In this document: positions 1 through 9,689 of the stretch, piece by piece
Position numbering within the stretch: the stretch's first letter is position 1
Layout of the letters: every line of letters begins with the position of its first letter
Origin: an uncultured Collinsella sp.
GTDB taxonomy: Bacteria; Actinomycetota; Coriobacteriia; Coriobacteriales; Coriobacteriaceae
Direction: 5' to 3'
Length of the DNA: 64,000 bases
NCBI GenBank assembly: GCA_902490405.1
Contig: CABUDS010000003.1
Span: 1 to 64,000 of the forward strand
Translations under genes and position numbers: made by a program
Notes under the pieces: generated by a model
Told to the model about the DNA's origin: nothing
Database searches by the model: none
Seen by the model: only the letters and a program-made list of their open reading frames with translations

Positions 1-1
1 C

Positions 2-2302
2 ATCACCGATATCCAGCGTCAGTACGTCGAGGCCGGCTGCGACGTGATCACCGCCAACACCTTTGGCGCCAACGCCCACAAGCTCGACGGTGCCGCCACC
101 GTGGCCGATGTCTTTGCCGCCGCTGTCGCCTGCGCCCGCGCGGCCGGCGCCCACTACGTCGCCGGCGATATCGGCCCCATCGGCGCGCTGCTTCGCCCCT
201 TGGGTACTCTCGGCTTCGACGAGGCCTATGACCTCTTTGCCGAGGAAGTGCGCGCCGGCGTCGATGCGGGTGTGGACCTCTTTATTATCGAGACTATGAC
301 CGACCTGGCCGAGATCAAGGCAGCGGTCCTCGCCTGCCGCGAGAACTCCGACCTGCCCGTCTTTGCCACCATGACTTTTGAGGAAGACGGTCGCACCTTC
401 CTGGGAACGAGCCCCGAGGTCGCCGCCATCACGCTCGACGCCATCGGCGCCGACGTTTTGGGCATCAACTGCAGCCAGGGACCGGCCGAGCTCCGAGGGC
501 TCGCCGCGCGCATGCTCACCGTAACGGACAAGCCCGTTATGGTGCAGGCCAATGCGGGACTCCCCCACGTAGACGACGACGGCAATACCGTCTTTGATAT
601 CCAGGCACCCGAGTACGCCGAGGCCGTCGCCGGCATGATCGCCGACGGCGTAAGCGTCGTGGGCGGTTGCTGCGGAACCACGCCGGCGCACATGGCGGCC
701 TTGCGCACGCTTATCGACAACCACACGCCCAGCCCGCGCCACCGCAAGCCCAGCATGTCGGTCACGAGCGCCCAAACGGTCGTGGACCTTCCCTGCGACG
801 GCCACAAGATCGCCGTCATCGGCGAGCGCATCAATCCCACCGGCAAAAAGCGCCTGCAGCAGGCCCTGCGCGACGGCGACCTGGACTATGTCGTGAGCCA
901 GGGCATCAGCCAGCAAGAGCAGGGTGCCGATATCCTGGACGTCAACGTGGGTCTGCCCGAGATCGACGAGGTCAAGATCATCCAACAGGCGACCGAGCAG
1001 CTCCAGGGCTCCACGCTGCTGCCGCTGCAGATCGACTCCACCGACCCCGCTGCCGTCGAGGCCGCCGTGCGCCGCTACGCCGGCAAGCCCATCATCAACT
1101 CGGTCAACGGCAAGCAGCAGATCATGGACGAGATCTTCCCGCTGGTCGACCACTATGGCACCAACGTCGTCGGCCTCACGCTCGACGAGGGCGGCATCCC
1201 CGATACCGCCGAGGCTCGCTTCGCCATCGCCGAGCGCATCGTGACCGAGGCCGCCCGCTACGGCATCGGCCCGGACCGCATCCTCATCGACTGCCTGGTC
1301 ATGACCGCCTCGACCAACCAGCGCCAGGCCGAGCAGATCCTGCGCGCCATGTCCCTGTGCAAGGAGCGTCTGGGCGTCAAATGTGCACTCGGTGTGTCGA
1401 ACATCAGCTTTGGCCTGCCTGCCCGCCCGCTGCTGGGCTCGGTCTTTTTGGCTGCTGCCTTCGGAGCAGGCCTGGATGCCCCCATCATGAACCCGGGCTC
1501 CAAGCGCTTTATGGACACCGTCTACAGCTATCGCGTCCTGAGCGTCGAGGACGAGGGCTCGACCGGATACATCGAGCGCTACGCCGGCTGGACCGATCCG
1601 TATAAGATTGCCGCCAACCCGGCGGCCGCCCAGTCAGCATCGATCGATGCCGCGCCTACCGCAAGCACCACCGCAAGCGCCGATGACGACCCCATCCGCC
1701 ACATGGTCGTCTCGGGCCGCAAGGGAGAGATCGCTGCCGAGACCGAGCGTCTGCTGGCAGACCACGACGCCATGGACCTCATCAACAATCACTTTATCCC
1801 CGCCCTCGACGAAGTTGGCGTCCTCTTTGACCAGGGCAAGTTCTTCTTGCCGCAGCTTATGGCCTCGGCCGAAGCCGCACGCGTGGGCTTCGACACCATC
1901 AAGCGCCTGATGCCCGCCGGCGAGATTGCCGACAAGGGCAAGATCTGCGTGGCCACCGTCAAGGGCGACATCCACGATATTGGCAAGAACATCGTCAAAA
2001 TGCTGCTCGACAACTACGGCTACACCGTCTTTGACCTAGGCCGCGACGTTGACCCGCAAGAGGTGCTCAAGACCGTGCAGGAGCGTGATATTAAGCTCGT
2101 CGGCCTCTCGGCGCTTATGACTACCACCGTCGTGGCTATGGAAGAGACCATCAAGCTGCTTCATGCCGAGGTGCCGGGCGTCAAGATCATCGTAGGCGGC
2201 GCCGTACTCACCCCCGAATACGCCAAGCAGATCGGCGCGGACTACTACGCCAAAGACGCCGCCGAAAGCGCTCGTATCGCCGAAGAGGTCTTTGGGCAGT
2301 AA
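2..2302 (+). CDS. metH: Cobalamin-dependent methionine synthase, short form (5' end outside window)
   Basis: The enzyme transfers a methyl group from methyltetrahydrofolate to homocysteine through bound cobalamin. The frame is open from base 2 (ITDIQRQYVEAGCDVITANTFG), so the true start lies upstream and a few dozen residues are missing. Domains in order are a homocysteine S-methyltransferase barrel with zinc-binding cysteines (GINCSQGP, later GGCCGTTPAH), a pterin-binding domain opening with GERINPTGKK, a helical cap (about 1690-1900), and a B12-binding Rossmann domain carrying the cobalt-ligand motif DIHDIGKN. The C-terminal AdoMet reactivation domain of E. coli MetH is absent, as in short MetH proteins known from Thermotoga and many anaerobes, so reactivation probably needs a separate protein. 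A hairpin follows at 2329-2365. Confidence 0.93.
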   Translation: MTDIQRQYVEAGCDVITANTFGANAHKLDGAATVADVFAAAVACARAAGAHYVAGDIGPIGALLRPLGTLGFDEAYDLFAEEVRAGVDAGVDLFIIETMTDLAEIKAAVLACRENSDLPVFATMTFEEDGRTFLGTSPEVAAITLDAIGADVLGINCSQGPAELRGLAARMLTVTDKPVMVQANAGLPHVDDDGNTVFDIQAPEYAEAVAGMIADGVSVVGGCCGTTPAHMAALRTLIDNHTPSPRHRKPSMSVTSAQTVVDLPCDGHKIAVIGERINPTGKKRLQQALRDGDLDYVVSQGISQQEQGADILDVNVGLPEIDEVKIIQQATEQLQGSTLLPLQIDSTDPAAVEAAVRRYAGKPIINSVNGKQQIMDEIFPLVDHYGTNVVGLTLDEGGIPDTAEARFAIAERIVTEAARYGIGPDRILIDCLVMTASTNQRQAEQILRAMSLCKERLGVKCALGVSNISFGLPARPLLGSVFLAAAFGAGLDAPIMNPGSKRFMDTVYSYRVLSVEDEGSTGYIERYAGWTDPYKIAANPAAAQSASIDAAPTASTTASADDDPIRHMVVSGRKGEIAAETERLLADHDAMDLINNHFIPALDEVGVLFDQGKFFLPQLMASAEAARVGFDTIKRLMPAGEIADKGKICVATVKGDIHDIGKNIVKMLLDNYGYTVFDLGRDVDPQEVLKTVQERDIKLVGLSALMTTTVVAMEETIKLLHAEVPGVKIIVGGAVLTPEYAKQIGADYYAKDAAESARIAEEVFGQ

Positions 2303-2328
2303 CACAACGGAAACAACCGAGCACCAAA

Positions 2329-2365
2329 ACGTGCCGCATGCGCCACTTGGCACGTGCGGCACGTT
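2329..2365 (+). terminator. Hairpin after metH
   Basis: AACGTGCCGCA (2329-2339) pairs perfectly with TGCGGCACGTT (2355-2365). Only a weak T-rich stretch follows, so it may be a weak terminator or an mRNA-stabilising hairpin. Confidence 0.5.
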
Positions 2366-2410
2366 AGAATAGAAAAGACTATGCTCGTTTTGACAGATAG
2401 GAGCGCAAGG

Positions 2411-3775
2411 ATGGCGATCACGCCCGCAGAAATCGCGGAAACCCGCGGCATGGTTGAGGAGCAGAACCTCGACATCAGGACCATCACCATGGGTGTTTCG
2501 CTCATGGGTTGCGGCGACGAGAACCTCGACCGCATGTGCACGAAGATCTACGACCACGTGACGCACACGGCTGAGCATCTGGTCGAGACCGCCGAGAACC
2601 TCGAGCGCGAGTACGGTATCCCCATCGTCAACAAGCGCGTTTCCGTCACCCCGGTGGCGCAGATCGCCGCGTGCTGCAAGGATGAGGACCTCACCCCCAT
2701 CGCGCACGCCCTCGACCGCGCGGCCGAGACGCTCGGCATCGATTACCTGGGCGGCTTCTCCGCACTCGTCCAGAAGGGCATCGGCGACGCCGACCGCCGC
2801 GTCATCCAGTCCATCCCCCAGGCGCTCGCCACCACGAGCCGCGTCTGCTCCAGCGTCAACGTCGCCAGCCTGCGCGCCGGTATCAACATGGACGCCGTGC
2901 TCATGGCCGCCCAGACCATCATCGATGCCGCTAAACTCACGGCCGACCAGGATTCCGTCGGCGCTTCCAAGTTTGTCTGCTTTGCCAATATGGTCGAGGA
3001 CTCCCCGTTTATGGCGGGCGCCGTCCACGGCGGTGGCGAGGCCGACGCCGTCATCAACGTAGGCGTCTCGGGCCCCGGCGTTATGGCCGCAGCCCTGGAG
3101 ACGCTGCCCGATTCCGCATCGATGATGGAAGTCGCCGAGAAGATCAAGCAGACCGCCTTTAAGATCACCCGCGCCGGCGAGCTTATGAGCCGCGAGGCCG
3201 CCCATCGTCTGGGTGTCGAGAAGGGCATTGTCGACCTGTCGCTGGCGCCTACGCCTGCCATTGGCGACTCCGTTGCCCGCATCCTCGAGATCATCGGCGT
3301 GGGCACCTGCGGTGGCCCGGGCACGACCTGCGCGCTCGCCATGCTCAATGATGCCGTCAAGAAGGGCGGCGTCATGGCCAGCTCCAGCGTGGGTGGTCTC
3401 TCCGGCGCTTTCATCCCCGTGTCCGAGGATGCCGGCATGATCGCCGCCGTCGAGGCCGGTGCGCTTTCGCTCGAGAAGCTCGAGGCCATGACCTGCGTGT
3501 GCTCCGTCGGCCTGGACATGATCGCCATCCCCGGCGACACCCCGGTCGAGACCATCGCCGGCATCATCGCCGACGAGATGGCCATCGGCGTCATCAACAA
3601 CAAGACCACGGCCGTCCGCGTGATTCCCGCCATTGGCAAGGGCGTGGGTGGCTGCGTCGAGTACGGCGGCCTGTTCGGCCGTGCACCCATCATGCCGGTG
3701 AACCCCAACGCCGGCACCGTGCTTGCCCATCGCGGTGGACGTTTCCCGGCGCCGCTGAACTCGCTGAAGAACTAG
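2411..3775 (+). CDS. PFL/UPF0210 (DUF711) family protein
   Basis: A 454-residue protein matching the length and opening (MAITPAEIAETRGMVEEQ) of the UPF0210/DUF711 family, which has a pyruvate-formate-lyase-like fold and no settled biochemical role. The in-frame ATG at 2354 is less likely than 2411, which has AGGAG about 8 bases upstream and starts at the usual family position. Family members are often encoded after a small ACT-domain protein; none is visible here, where metH is the upstream neighbour. The gene is followed 17 bases after its stop by a large covarying hairpin (3793-3930). Confidence 0.85.
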   Translation: MAITPAEIAETRGMVEEQNLDIRTITMGVSLMGCGDENLDRMCTKIYDHVTHTAEHLVETAENLEREYGIPIVNKRVSVTPVAQIAACCKDEDLTPIAHALDRAAETLGIDYLGGFSALVQKGIGDADRRVIQSIPQALATTSRVCSSVNVASLRAGINMDAVLMAAQTIIDAAKLTADQDSVGASKFVCFANMVEDSPFMAGAVHGGGEADAVINVGVSGPGVMAAALETLPDSASMMEVAEKIKQTAFKITRAGELMSREAAHRLGVEKGIVDLSLAPTPAIGDSVARILEIIGVGTCGGPGTTCALAMLNDAVKKGGVMASSSVGGLSGAFIPVSEDAGMIAAVEAGALSLEKLEAMTCVCSVGLDMIAIPGDTPVETIAGIIADEMAIGVINNKTTAVRVIPAIGKGVGGCVEYGGLFGRAPIMPVNPNAGTVLAHRGGRFPAPLNSLKN

Positions 3776-3792
3776 CTGAGGGGGACTGGCGA

Positions 3793-3930
3793 GGAGCCCC
3801 GCCGCCGGGCGGCAGACATATAAGGTCGCCTGCTCGGACAGTCCTGACTCGCACGGAGAGCACATTAAGTGCTCTCCGGCTCGTGCGGAACTCGCGATCG
3901 ACCTTATATATTTGCCCTCCCCGGGGCTCC
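3793..3930 (+). repeat. Covarying palindromic element, copy 1
   Basis: Three nested arms are visible: GGAGCCCC/GGGGCTCC (3793-3800 with 3923-3930), ATATAAGGTCG/CGACCTTATAT (3818-3828 with 3899-3909) and GGAGAGCAC/GTGCTCTCC (3855-3863 with 3869-3877) closing an ATTAA loop. A second copy at 59577-59685 keeps the same central sequence but has different, still complementary, arms. The open frames through it on the minus strand are by-products of the repeat and are not called as genes. Confidence 0.8.
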
Positions 3931-4046
3931 CGCACAACGGGACCTCAGTTGGGTTCTATCCCTTTGGCAGTCGCTTCGCTTCTGCCCTACTTTGCTGGTA
4001 TGGCGGTTTGGCGTTGGAACGGTTCTTTTTCTGATATATGCTTGTT

Positions 4047-4078
4047 GCGGCTCTTCTTTTGGGAGGAGCCGCTTTTTT
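4047..4078 (+). terminator. Intrinsic terminator or attenuator before the methyltransferase
   Basis: GCGGCTC (4047-4053) pairs with GAGCCGC (4066-4072), followed by six T (4073-4078). It ends only about 20 bases before the methyltransferase GTG, so it either ends transcription from upstream or attenuates a promoter just before it. Confidence 0.7.
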
Positions 4079-4097
4079 GTTGTGAGGGGGATGGCCC

Positions 4098-4985
4098 GTG
4101 GCTGATGGTGTAATTCAATCTGAGCTGCTTGCTGCGGATTGGAATGGCGAATGGATGCGCCTGCAGGCTGGTCGGCGGCGGGCTGATGATTCTTTTGAGT
4201 GGGATAAAAGGGCTCGGCATTTTCGGCCGCTTGAGACTGCCCCGTATGCCCGGGACTTTATGAAGCTGTTGGCGTTAAAGCCTGGTGAGTCGGTGCTGGA
4301 TATGGGGTGTGGGGCTGGGTCGATTGCTATTCCGCTTGCGCAAGACGGACATCCTGTGATTGCTGCTGACTTTTCCCCTGCCATGTTGGGCACGCTTGAT
4401 GCTGGCATTGAGTACTATGGGCTCGAGAATCGCATTACACCGCTTGAGCTTGCTTGGGATGATGATTGGGATTTGGTTGGACCGGTCGCGAAAGCGGTGG
4501 ATGTTGCCTTTGCCAGTCGGTCGGTTACGACGACCAATCTAAAAGGTGCGCTTGCCAAGCTCGACCGTACGGCTCGTCGGCGTTGTGCTGTCACGATGGT
4601 CGCCAACTCCAGCCCGCGCTATGACCTGCACTTGATGAACGCTATCGGCGCCTCGGTTACCTGCAGCAATGGCTTTGTGTACGCCTTCAACATCCTCATT
4701 CAGATGGGTGCCCTGCCGCAGGTTACATACTTTGAATCGCCTCGTCGCGATACCTTCGATAGCCTTGAGGCAGGCGTGGCGGATTTTTCCCGTATGCTCG
4801 AGCATGGCAACGAGGATAAGATCGACCGCCTGCGCGACTATATCGCTCAGCACATGATCGAAAACCCCCATGCCGGCGAGCCGGGCTCCAAGGGCGTGCC
4901 GCAGGGGCGCTATATGCTCGACCATATCCGTAAGGTTCGCTGGGCGTTTATTGTATGGGAACCGGTCTCTGAATCCCGCTCGTAG
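4098..4985 (+). CDS. Class I SAM-dependent methyltransferase
   Basis: A 295-residue protein with the AdoMet-binding motif I VLDMGCGAGSIAIPLA (about residues 65-80) and a motif II acidic turn (VIAADFSPAML), so a Rossmann-fold methyltransferase. The substrate cannot be read from the sequence. The GTG at 4098 is chosen because GAGGGGG lies 7 bases upstream and the ATG at 4091 is closed by a stop after four codons. The first half uses many T-ending codons and is less GC-rich than its neighbours, which suggests a different history. It is separated from the upstream gene by a T-tailed hairpin. Confidence 0.8.
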   Translation: MADGVIQSELLAADWNGEWMRLQAGRRRADDSFEWDKRARHFRPLETAPYARDFMKLLALKPGESVLDMGCGAGSIAIPLAQDGHPVIAADFSPAMLGTLDAGIEYYGLENRITPLELAWDDDWDLVGPVAKAVDVAFASRSVTTTNLKGALAKLDRTARRRCAVTMVANSSPRYDLHLMNAIGASVTCSNGFVYAFNILIQMGALPQVTYFESPRRDTFDSLEAGVADFSRMLEHGNEDKIDRLRDYIAQHMIENPHAGEPGSKGVPQGRYMLDHIRKVRWAFIVWEPVSESRS

Positions 4986-5143
4986 CCCGTTCACAGCCCG
5001 CACTGCCCATCACCTCGGCATCCGCATTCTTTTTGAACTGGGCAAACGCGCTCCACACCGCGCCGTTCCTGCGCTATCGTGGGACAGCTCACGTAGATTA
5101 AGGCCCCGTCGCGGGGCGCCCCATACATAGAAAGCGAGAACCC

Positions 5144-5443
5144 ATGGCACTGACAGGAGCACAGGTCAAGCAGCTTCGCAGCATGGCCCATCACCTCAAC
5201 CCCGCTATCATCATCGGTAAGTCCGATGTCAACGAGGGCACCGTCGAGCAGACGGTCGCCTACCTGGAGAAGCACGAGCTCGTTAAGTGCTCCGTGCTCG
5301 ATGGCTCCAGTCTTTCCGCCCGCGAGGCCGCCGAAGAGCTCGCTGAGCGTTGCCACGCCGAGGTCGTCCAGGTCATCGGCCGCAAGTTCTCGCTGTATCG
5401 CGAGTCCTCGCGCAAGGACATTGAGAAGATCAAGCTCGTCTAA
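5144..5443 (+). CDS. yhbY: YhbY/CRS1-YhbY (CRM) RNA-binding protein
   Basis: A 99-residue protein covering one complete CRM domain: LTGAQVKQLRSMAHHLNP, IIIGKSDVNEG (the GxxG-like loop) and the C-terminal VIGRKFSLYRES. In E. coli YhbY associates with pre-50S ribosomal particles; a ribosome-assembly role here is inferred from the family. A purine-rich GAAAGCGAGA lies just upstream of the ATG. A terminator follows at 5481-5514, shared with the convergent regulator gene. Confidence 0.9.
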   Translation: MALTGAQVKQLRSMAHHLNPAIIIGKSDVNEGTVEQTVAYLEKHELVKCSVLDGSSLSAREAAEELAERCHAEVVQVIGRKFSLYRESSRKDIEKIKLV

Positions 5444-5480
5444 GAGCCAATGATCCGGCGAGCGAACACATAGCAAGCTT

Positions 5481-5514
5481 ACGGGTGCCCAAGTACTTCG
5501 GACGCCCGTTTTTT
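5481..5514 (+). terminator. Intrinsic terminator after yhbY
   Basis: ACGGGTG (5481-5487) pairs with CGCCCGT (5503-5509), followed by a run of T. It sits between two convergent genes. Confidence 0.75.
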
Positions 5515-8512
5515 ATCGCTCGACCAGCACGCGATTGAGCCGCCCCTCCACCAAGCGCTCGTATAGACGCCGCGTCTCGGGCTCGGGCACGCCATTGACC
5601 TGCTCCCTCAGATGATGCATATGCCCGCTGTACAGCTCGACGATATCGCGCCGCCGCCCCGCCGCACTGTAGACGCGCATGGCGCAGCGCACCATATCCT
5701 CACGCGCCGTCTCTTGCCGCAGCCCCGACTCCACCAGCCATACCGCCGACTGCAGGTCGTTTTCTTCTAGGGCGGCATTCGCGCCCCGAATCATGCAGTC
5801 GATATACTTCGATTCCATAATGCGTCGCATACGCAAAAAGTAGGTGGGGTTACAGCCATTGGGCACATGCAGCGGTCCGGCATAAAGTTGCTCAATCTTA
5901 AGGCACAACTCGACCAGATGGGGCCCGCGCGCACCCGTGCGATTTCCCAAAACCTCGCGGCTTATCTGGTCAAACAGCCGTACATCGGTCTTGACGTAGT
6001 CACCGTTGAGTCCGATGCATTCATTTTGGATGAGCACACACGACTTGCCATCCGGCGTCGGTCCCAAAGCCGACCGCAAGCGCGATATCGTCGAGTACAG
6101 GTTGTTGCGGGCGCTATTGAACTCGGCATGGGGCCACAACTCCATTGCCAGCGTCTCGCGGTCGACGAGCGCATCCATGCCCAGCGCAAGCCGCTCGGCA
6201 AGTGTCGCCGCCTTCTTGCGGCGCCACATTTTGTCCGTGATGGGAAACCCGTCGCGCTCGGCGCGGAACGCACCAAACATGCGAATCTCGATATGGTCGA
6301 TGGTATCAACGGCTTCAACCTCGCCGGCCTGGAACAGGCGCTCGCCCTCCCCTTCCAGATCATCGCGCAGCGAGTACCGCGACAGCTCGCGCACGGGAAG
6401 CTTCTTGCGAATCCTGGTCGCCGGCTCGCCCAGACAATGCATGGCAAGGCGCGCAAAGAGCCGATACGATGGCTCCAGAATCCCCGCACGATTCATGGAC
6501 ATCCAGGCCGCGAGATCGCTATCTCGCCCCGCGCAAGCCAAATGCAGCGCCACCATCCAGGCTTCTGCACCACCAACCTGCGTCTGGCTTATATCGAGTA
6601 GCTCCGCTTCCTCGCGCACCGAAACCATCGAGGTGTTACGCAGATACGCCGCGCGCTCCAACAGCAATGCGTTATCGCGCATGTACGCAATCGACTCCTC
6701 GGCAAGTTTGAGCACTTGGACCGCACGGAACTTTGCATTAACCGGCCGTCCCTCTGCCAGCGACTGCCAGCCTTCTAGCAACAGGCCAAACAGCTGAATC
6801 TGGTTGTCGCGCATGCGCACGGCAAAACGATCGAGCTCGTTGAATGCCGCGTCGTCGGTTACCGGCAAGCCGGAAAGGAGCCGCCGTGCCGCCAACACCA
6901 TGCGCACCCAGATAGCCATCGCCTTGAGCCCACGTACGTCGAGCGCCTCCCGCACCACCGTCATCTCGTCGTCGCGCTCGTCGGTTCCCGCAAACGACCC
7001 GTCAAAAAGCTCCACCAGCATGCTGTCGGCCCGTATAACAATCCCCGCGATGTCGAGCTCGCAGTCGTAAGCCTTGCTCGTTTTGAGCTGCTGTAGAACG
7101 CCGCCGTCATCTCCCCGCTCGGTCAGGCAGCGCTTGACCTCGATATGCGCGGACAACATATCGAGTGCGGTATGGGATGTCTCGATTTCTGGCACGGTCA
7201 GGTTCGTAGGAAGCCCAAGCCCGTTGTCCCCATAGCAAACAGCCGTCAGTGTCTGGGCCACCCTCCATGAAACAGGGTCTATTTCGCAGGCCGCCCGTTC
7301 GCCCCCGCGCTCGATGACCGATGCCATATAGCGAGCGAGCTTTGTATTGGACACGCTGACCGCTGCCAGATATACGCCAAGCGCCTCGGCAGGCGTTGGC
7401 TCTGGAGCCGGATCCTCGGCATCGATCGTGCCCAGCGCTGCTCGGCAGATATCGGCCCCGTGCCCCGTCAGAGCCAGATCGACCCCATACTGCCCAGCAA
7501 GTTCAAGGACCGCATCACGTTCCAAAAAAGCGTCCGCCAGGCCCATCGCCGCATCGCATCGGCCCGCCTTAAGCAAAATCCGGGCCGCCCTCGGAACAAG
7601 TTCGGGGCGAACCTCGGCCACCAACTTACGCAAGCGCAAGCGTCCGTTATCCTCCGTGCCCAGACACGTAAAACTCCGCTCGGCGGGGTCCAAGCCAAAG
7701 ATCGGGTAGTCGCGTACGAAGTAGGACTGGTCGACCATCGATAGCCTCACCCCGCAAGCCTCGAGTTCTGCGATATTGCCCTCGCCCATCAAAATCATGA
7801 GACATGCCACGCAAAACAGTGCATTATTGTCGAGCGAAGCCAGGTCGACAAGTGCCGCGCCATATACGTTGACAATCTCGTTTTCGAGCAGACCGGCTAC
7901 GTCGCCTTGGCCATACAGACCCGTCTGCAATGCCGAAACGAGCTCGGGCACGCCCTGCGTGAGCTGATAAAAGTCGAGCGATGTGCTGATCGAAAACGCC
8001 GATGCCCACGCCGAATACTCATAGGCATGCACCTTGAGCATCTGCGCATTGATCTTAACCGAATCGCCCAGCCCATGAATCAGTTGACGATTTGAAGGAC
8101 GGCAGGAGATAAAGACCCCCACCCCCATAGCGCGCAGGCCGCGAATCCTGTCGATGAGGTCTTCGGTATCGTGCTGATCGAGGTTTGGCACATTATCAAT
8201 CGCGATAAGGGAGTGCGGTTTGTCTTTGAGTTCTTCGGTAACCACCTCGAGCTGCATAAACACCTCGCGCCCAGTGGCGCGATCGGCCTCGATAATCCGC
8301 ACGGGGCCTCGCGTCGGGTCGCATTTAACCTCATGGGTGTACTGCAGCAGCACCGAGGTCTTCCCAAACCCGTCGGGCGCATAAAGAACCACGATGCCGG
8401 CCTTTCGGCCCTTGGCGAGAAGCTCATTCATCAAGCGTTCGCGTCGCACCATATAGCCACCGCCCAGCGGCATCAGCTCGAGGTCGTCCATACTGCCCAA
8501 ATCGTTTACCAT
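5513..8512 (-). CDS. Large ATPase with SARP/BTAD-type output domain (transcriptional regulator)
   Basis: A 999-residue protein. The N-terminus is a STAND/AAA-like NTPase with a Walker A APDGFGKT (residues 45-52) and a Walker B-like LIAID (about 102-106). The long middle has no motif I recognise and is probably helical repeats. The C-terminus (about 745-985) reads as a winged helix (IRMFGAFRAERDG, then RNNLYSTISRLRSALG) followed by a bacterial transcriptional activator domain, the SARP arrangement. ATG at 8512 has GAGGAG 5 bases upstream. It stands alone, convergent with yhbY and with about 450 bases of DNA in front, so its targets are not evident from context. Such proteins typically activate transcription after ligand or NTP binding; the signal is unknown. 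Confidence 0.85.
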   Translation of the reverse strand: MVNDLGSMDDLELMPLGGGYMVRRERLMNELLAKGRKAGIVVLYAPDGFGKTSVLLQYTHEVKCDPTRGPVRIIEADRATGREVFMQLEVVTEELKDKPHSLIAIDNVPNLDQHDTEDLIDRIRGLRAMGVGVFISCRPSNRQLIHGLGDSVKINAQMLKVHAYEYSAWASAFSISTSLDFYQLTQGVPELVSALQTGLYGQGDVAGLLENEIVNVYGAALVDLASLDNNALFCVACLMILMGEGNIAELEACGVRLSMVDQSYFVRDYPIFGLDPAERSFTCLGTEDNGRLRLRKLVAEVRPELVPRAARILLKAGRCDAAMGLADAFLERDAVLELAGQYGVDLALTGHGADICRAALGTIDAEDPAPEPTPAEALGVYLAAVSVSNTKLARYMASVIERGGERAACEIDPVSWRVAQTLTAVCYGDNGLGLPTNLTVPEIETSHTALDMLSAHIEVKRCLTERGDDGGVLQQLKTSKAYDCELDIAGIVIRADSMLVELFDGSFAGTDERDDEMTVVREALDVRGLKAMAIWVRMVLAARRLLSGLPVTDDAAFNELDRFAVRMRDNQIQLFGLLLEGWQSLAEGRPVNAKFRAVQVLKLAEESIAYMRDNALLLERAAYLRNTSMVSVREEAELLDISQTQVGGAEAWMVALHLACAGRDSDLAAWMSMNRAGILEPSYRLFARLAMHCLGEPATRIRKKLPVRELSRYSLRDDLEGEGERLFQAGEVEAVDTIDHIEIRMFGAFRAERDGFPITDKMWRRKKAATLAERLALGMDALVDRETLAMELWPHAEFNSARNNLYSTISRLRSALGPTPDGKSCVLIQNECIGLNGDYVKTDVRLFDQISREVLGNRTGARGPHLVELCLKIEQLYAGPLHVPNGCNPTYFLRMRRIMESKYIDCMIRGANAALEENDLQSAVWLVESGLRQETAREDMVRCAMRVYSAAGRRRDIVELYSGHMHHLREQVNGVPEPETRRLYERLVEGRLNRVLVER

Positions 8513-8960
8513 GCCCGCTCCTCAACTCGACCGTATGGACACTGTAACCGCAAGACCATACAAGCCGCGCTATGAATAGAGCGACCTTGTGTTCTAGGTT
8601 GTCTTTTGGTACGCAAGCGGCAAGTTTTTGTACAGCGAGGGCCGATTGTTATTAATCCCCCGACTAATCGGTCTTTAAGCAGGTAAATGAGCTTGTCAGC
8701 TTGTCCCATCTAAGCGGCAGTGTAACGCAAATGAACAAGGTTCAGCTATGTCATTCAACTCGCCTAGCACCCGCTACCGTCTACGACCTTTTAGTGGCAT
8801 TTTTGCATAGAATCTGGTATGGAATGAATCAAGCTGTTGGGCATCCGGCATTCGTCAAGCTTGCGGCAAGATTTTGGTCAAGCGGGCGGAGAGGGATAAC
8901 AAAAAGGCCCCCGCAAAGCGGAGGCCTTAGGCAAGGCTATGTCGAGATGCAGGATTCGCG
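8513..8960. other. Non-coding gap between the SARP-type gene and nagB
   Basis: No convincing gene is visible in these 448 bases. There is a hairpin with arms CCGATT/AATCGG around 8642-8672 and the nagB terminator at 8901-8928. The leader and promoter of the SARP-type gene must lie at the low-coordinate end. Confidence 0.6.
8901..8928 (-). terminator. Intrinsic terminator of nagB
   Basis: On the minus strand AAGGCCTCCGC (8928-8918) pairs with GCGGGGGCCTT (8914-8904) and runs into a T tract. Confidence 0.8.
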
Positions 8961-9689
8961 CTACTCGCAGAGCGAAAGGGCGGCCTCGTCGGCAACGACA
9001 ACGCAGTTGGTGTGCAGCTGCAGGATCGAAGCCGGGCACGCGGGCGTAACCGGACCATAGCACATGTCATGCACGGCCTGAGCCTTGGCCTCGCCGTTGG
9101 CGACGACTAGGATCATGCGGGCATACATGATGGTCTGGGTACCCATGGTGTAGGCCTGACGGGGAACATCGTCGATGCTGTCGAACAGGCGGCTGTTGGC
9201 CTGAATGGTGCTCTCGGTGAGGTCGACGCAGTGCGTGCCCTTGGAGAAGTGGTCATCGGGCTCGTTGAAACCGATGTGGCCGTTGTTGCCAATGCCGAGC
9301 AGCTGCAGATCCGGGTAACCGGCGGCGGCGACGATCTTGTCGTACTCAGAGCAGGCAGCGGCGGCGTCGGGGTTGGAACCGTCGGGCACATGCGTGTTGT
9401 TCAGGTCGATGTTGATGTGATCGAAGAAGTTCTCACGCATGAAGTAGTGATAGCTCTGGGGATCGTCGTGCGAAAGGCCGCGATACTCGTCCAGGTTGTA
9501 GGTGCTGACCTCGGCAAAGTCGACGTCGCCCTTCTCGTACCAAGCAGCGAGCTGCTTGTAGGCACCGATCGGGGTGGAGCCGGTGGCAAGACCCAGCACG
9601 CAATCGGGCTTGAGGATAACCTGCGCCGAGATAATATTGGCGGCCTTGCGGCTCATATCCTCGTAGTCTTTAGCTTTAATGATCTTCAT
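8961..9689 (-). CDS. nagB: Glucosamine-6-phosphate deaminase
   Basis: Converts glucosamine 6-phosphate to fructose 6-phosphate and ammonia. The 242-residue product from ATG 9689 (MKIIKAKDYEDMSRKAANII) has the standard NagB length. It shows LGLATGSTP (phosphate loop), NLDEYRGL (catalytic Asp region), GIGNNGHIGFNEP (active-site His/Glu loop) and the KG(T)H-like KGTHCVDL. The frame extends upstream to 9854, but AAAGGA lies 7 bases before 9689. Together with the EIIA-Glc and glmM genes just upstream on the same strand it makes a small amino-sugar cluster joining catabolism (NagB) and cell-wall precursor synthesis (GlmM). Confidence 0.96.
   Translation of the reverse strand: MKIIKAKDYEDMSRKAANIISAQVILKPDCVLGLATGSTPIGAYKQLAAWYEKGDVDFAEVSTYNLDEYRGLSHDDPQSYHYFMRENFFDHINIDLNNTHVPDGSNPDAAAACSEYDKIVAAAGYPDLQLLGIGNNGHIGFNEPDDHFSKGTHCVDLTESTIQANSRLFDSIDDVPRQAYTMGTQTIMYARMILVVANGEAKAQAVHDMCYGPVTPACPASILQLHTNCVVVADEAALSLCE

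Noticed and set aside
2036..3937. A 633-residue minus-strand open frame opposite metH and the PFL gene
   Set aside because: It is an antisense frame of two clear genes in high-GC DNA, rich in His/Gly/Asp, and begins inside a repeat.
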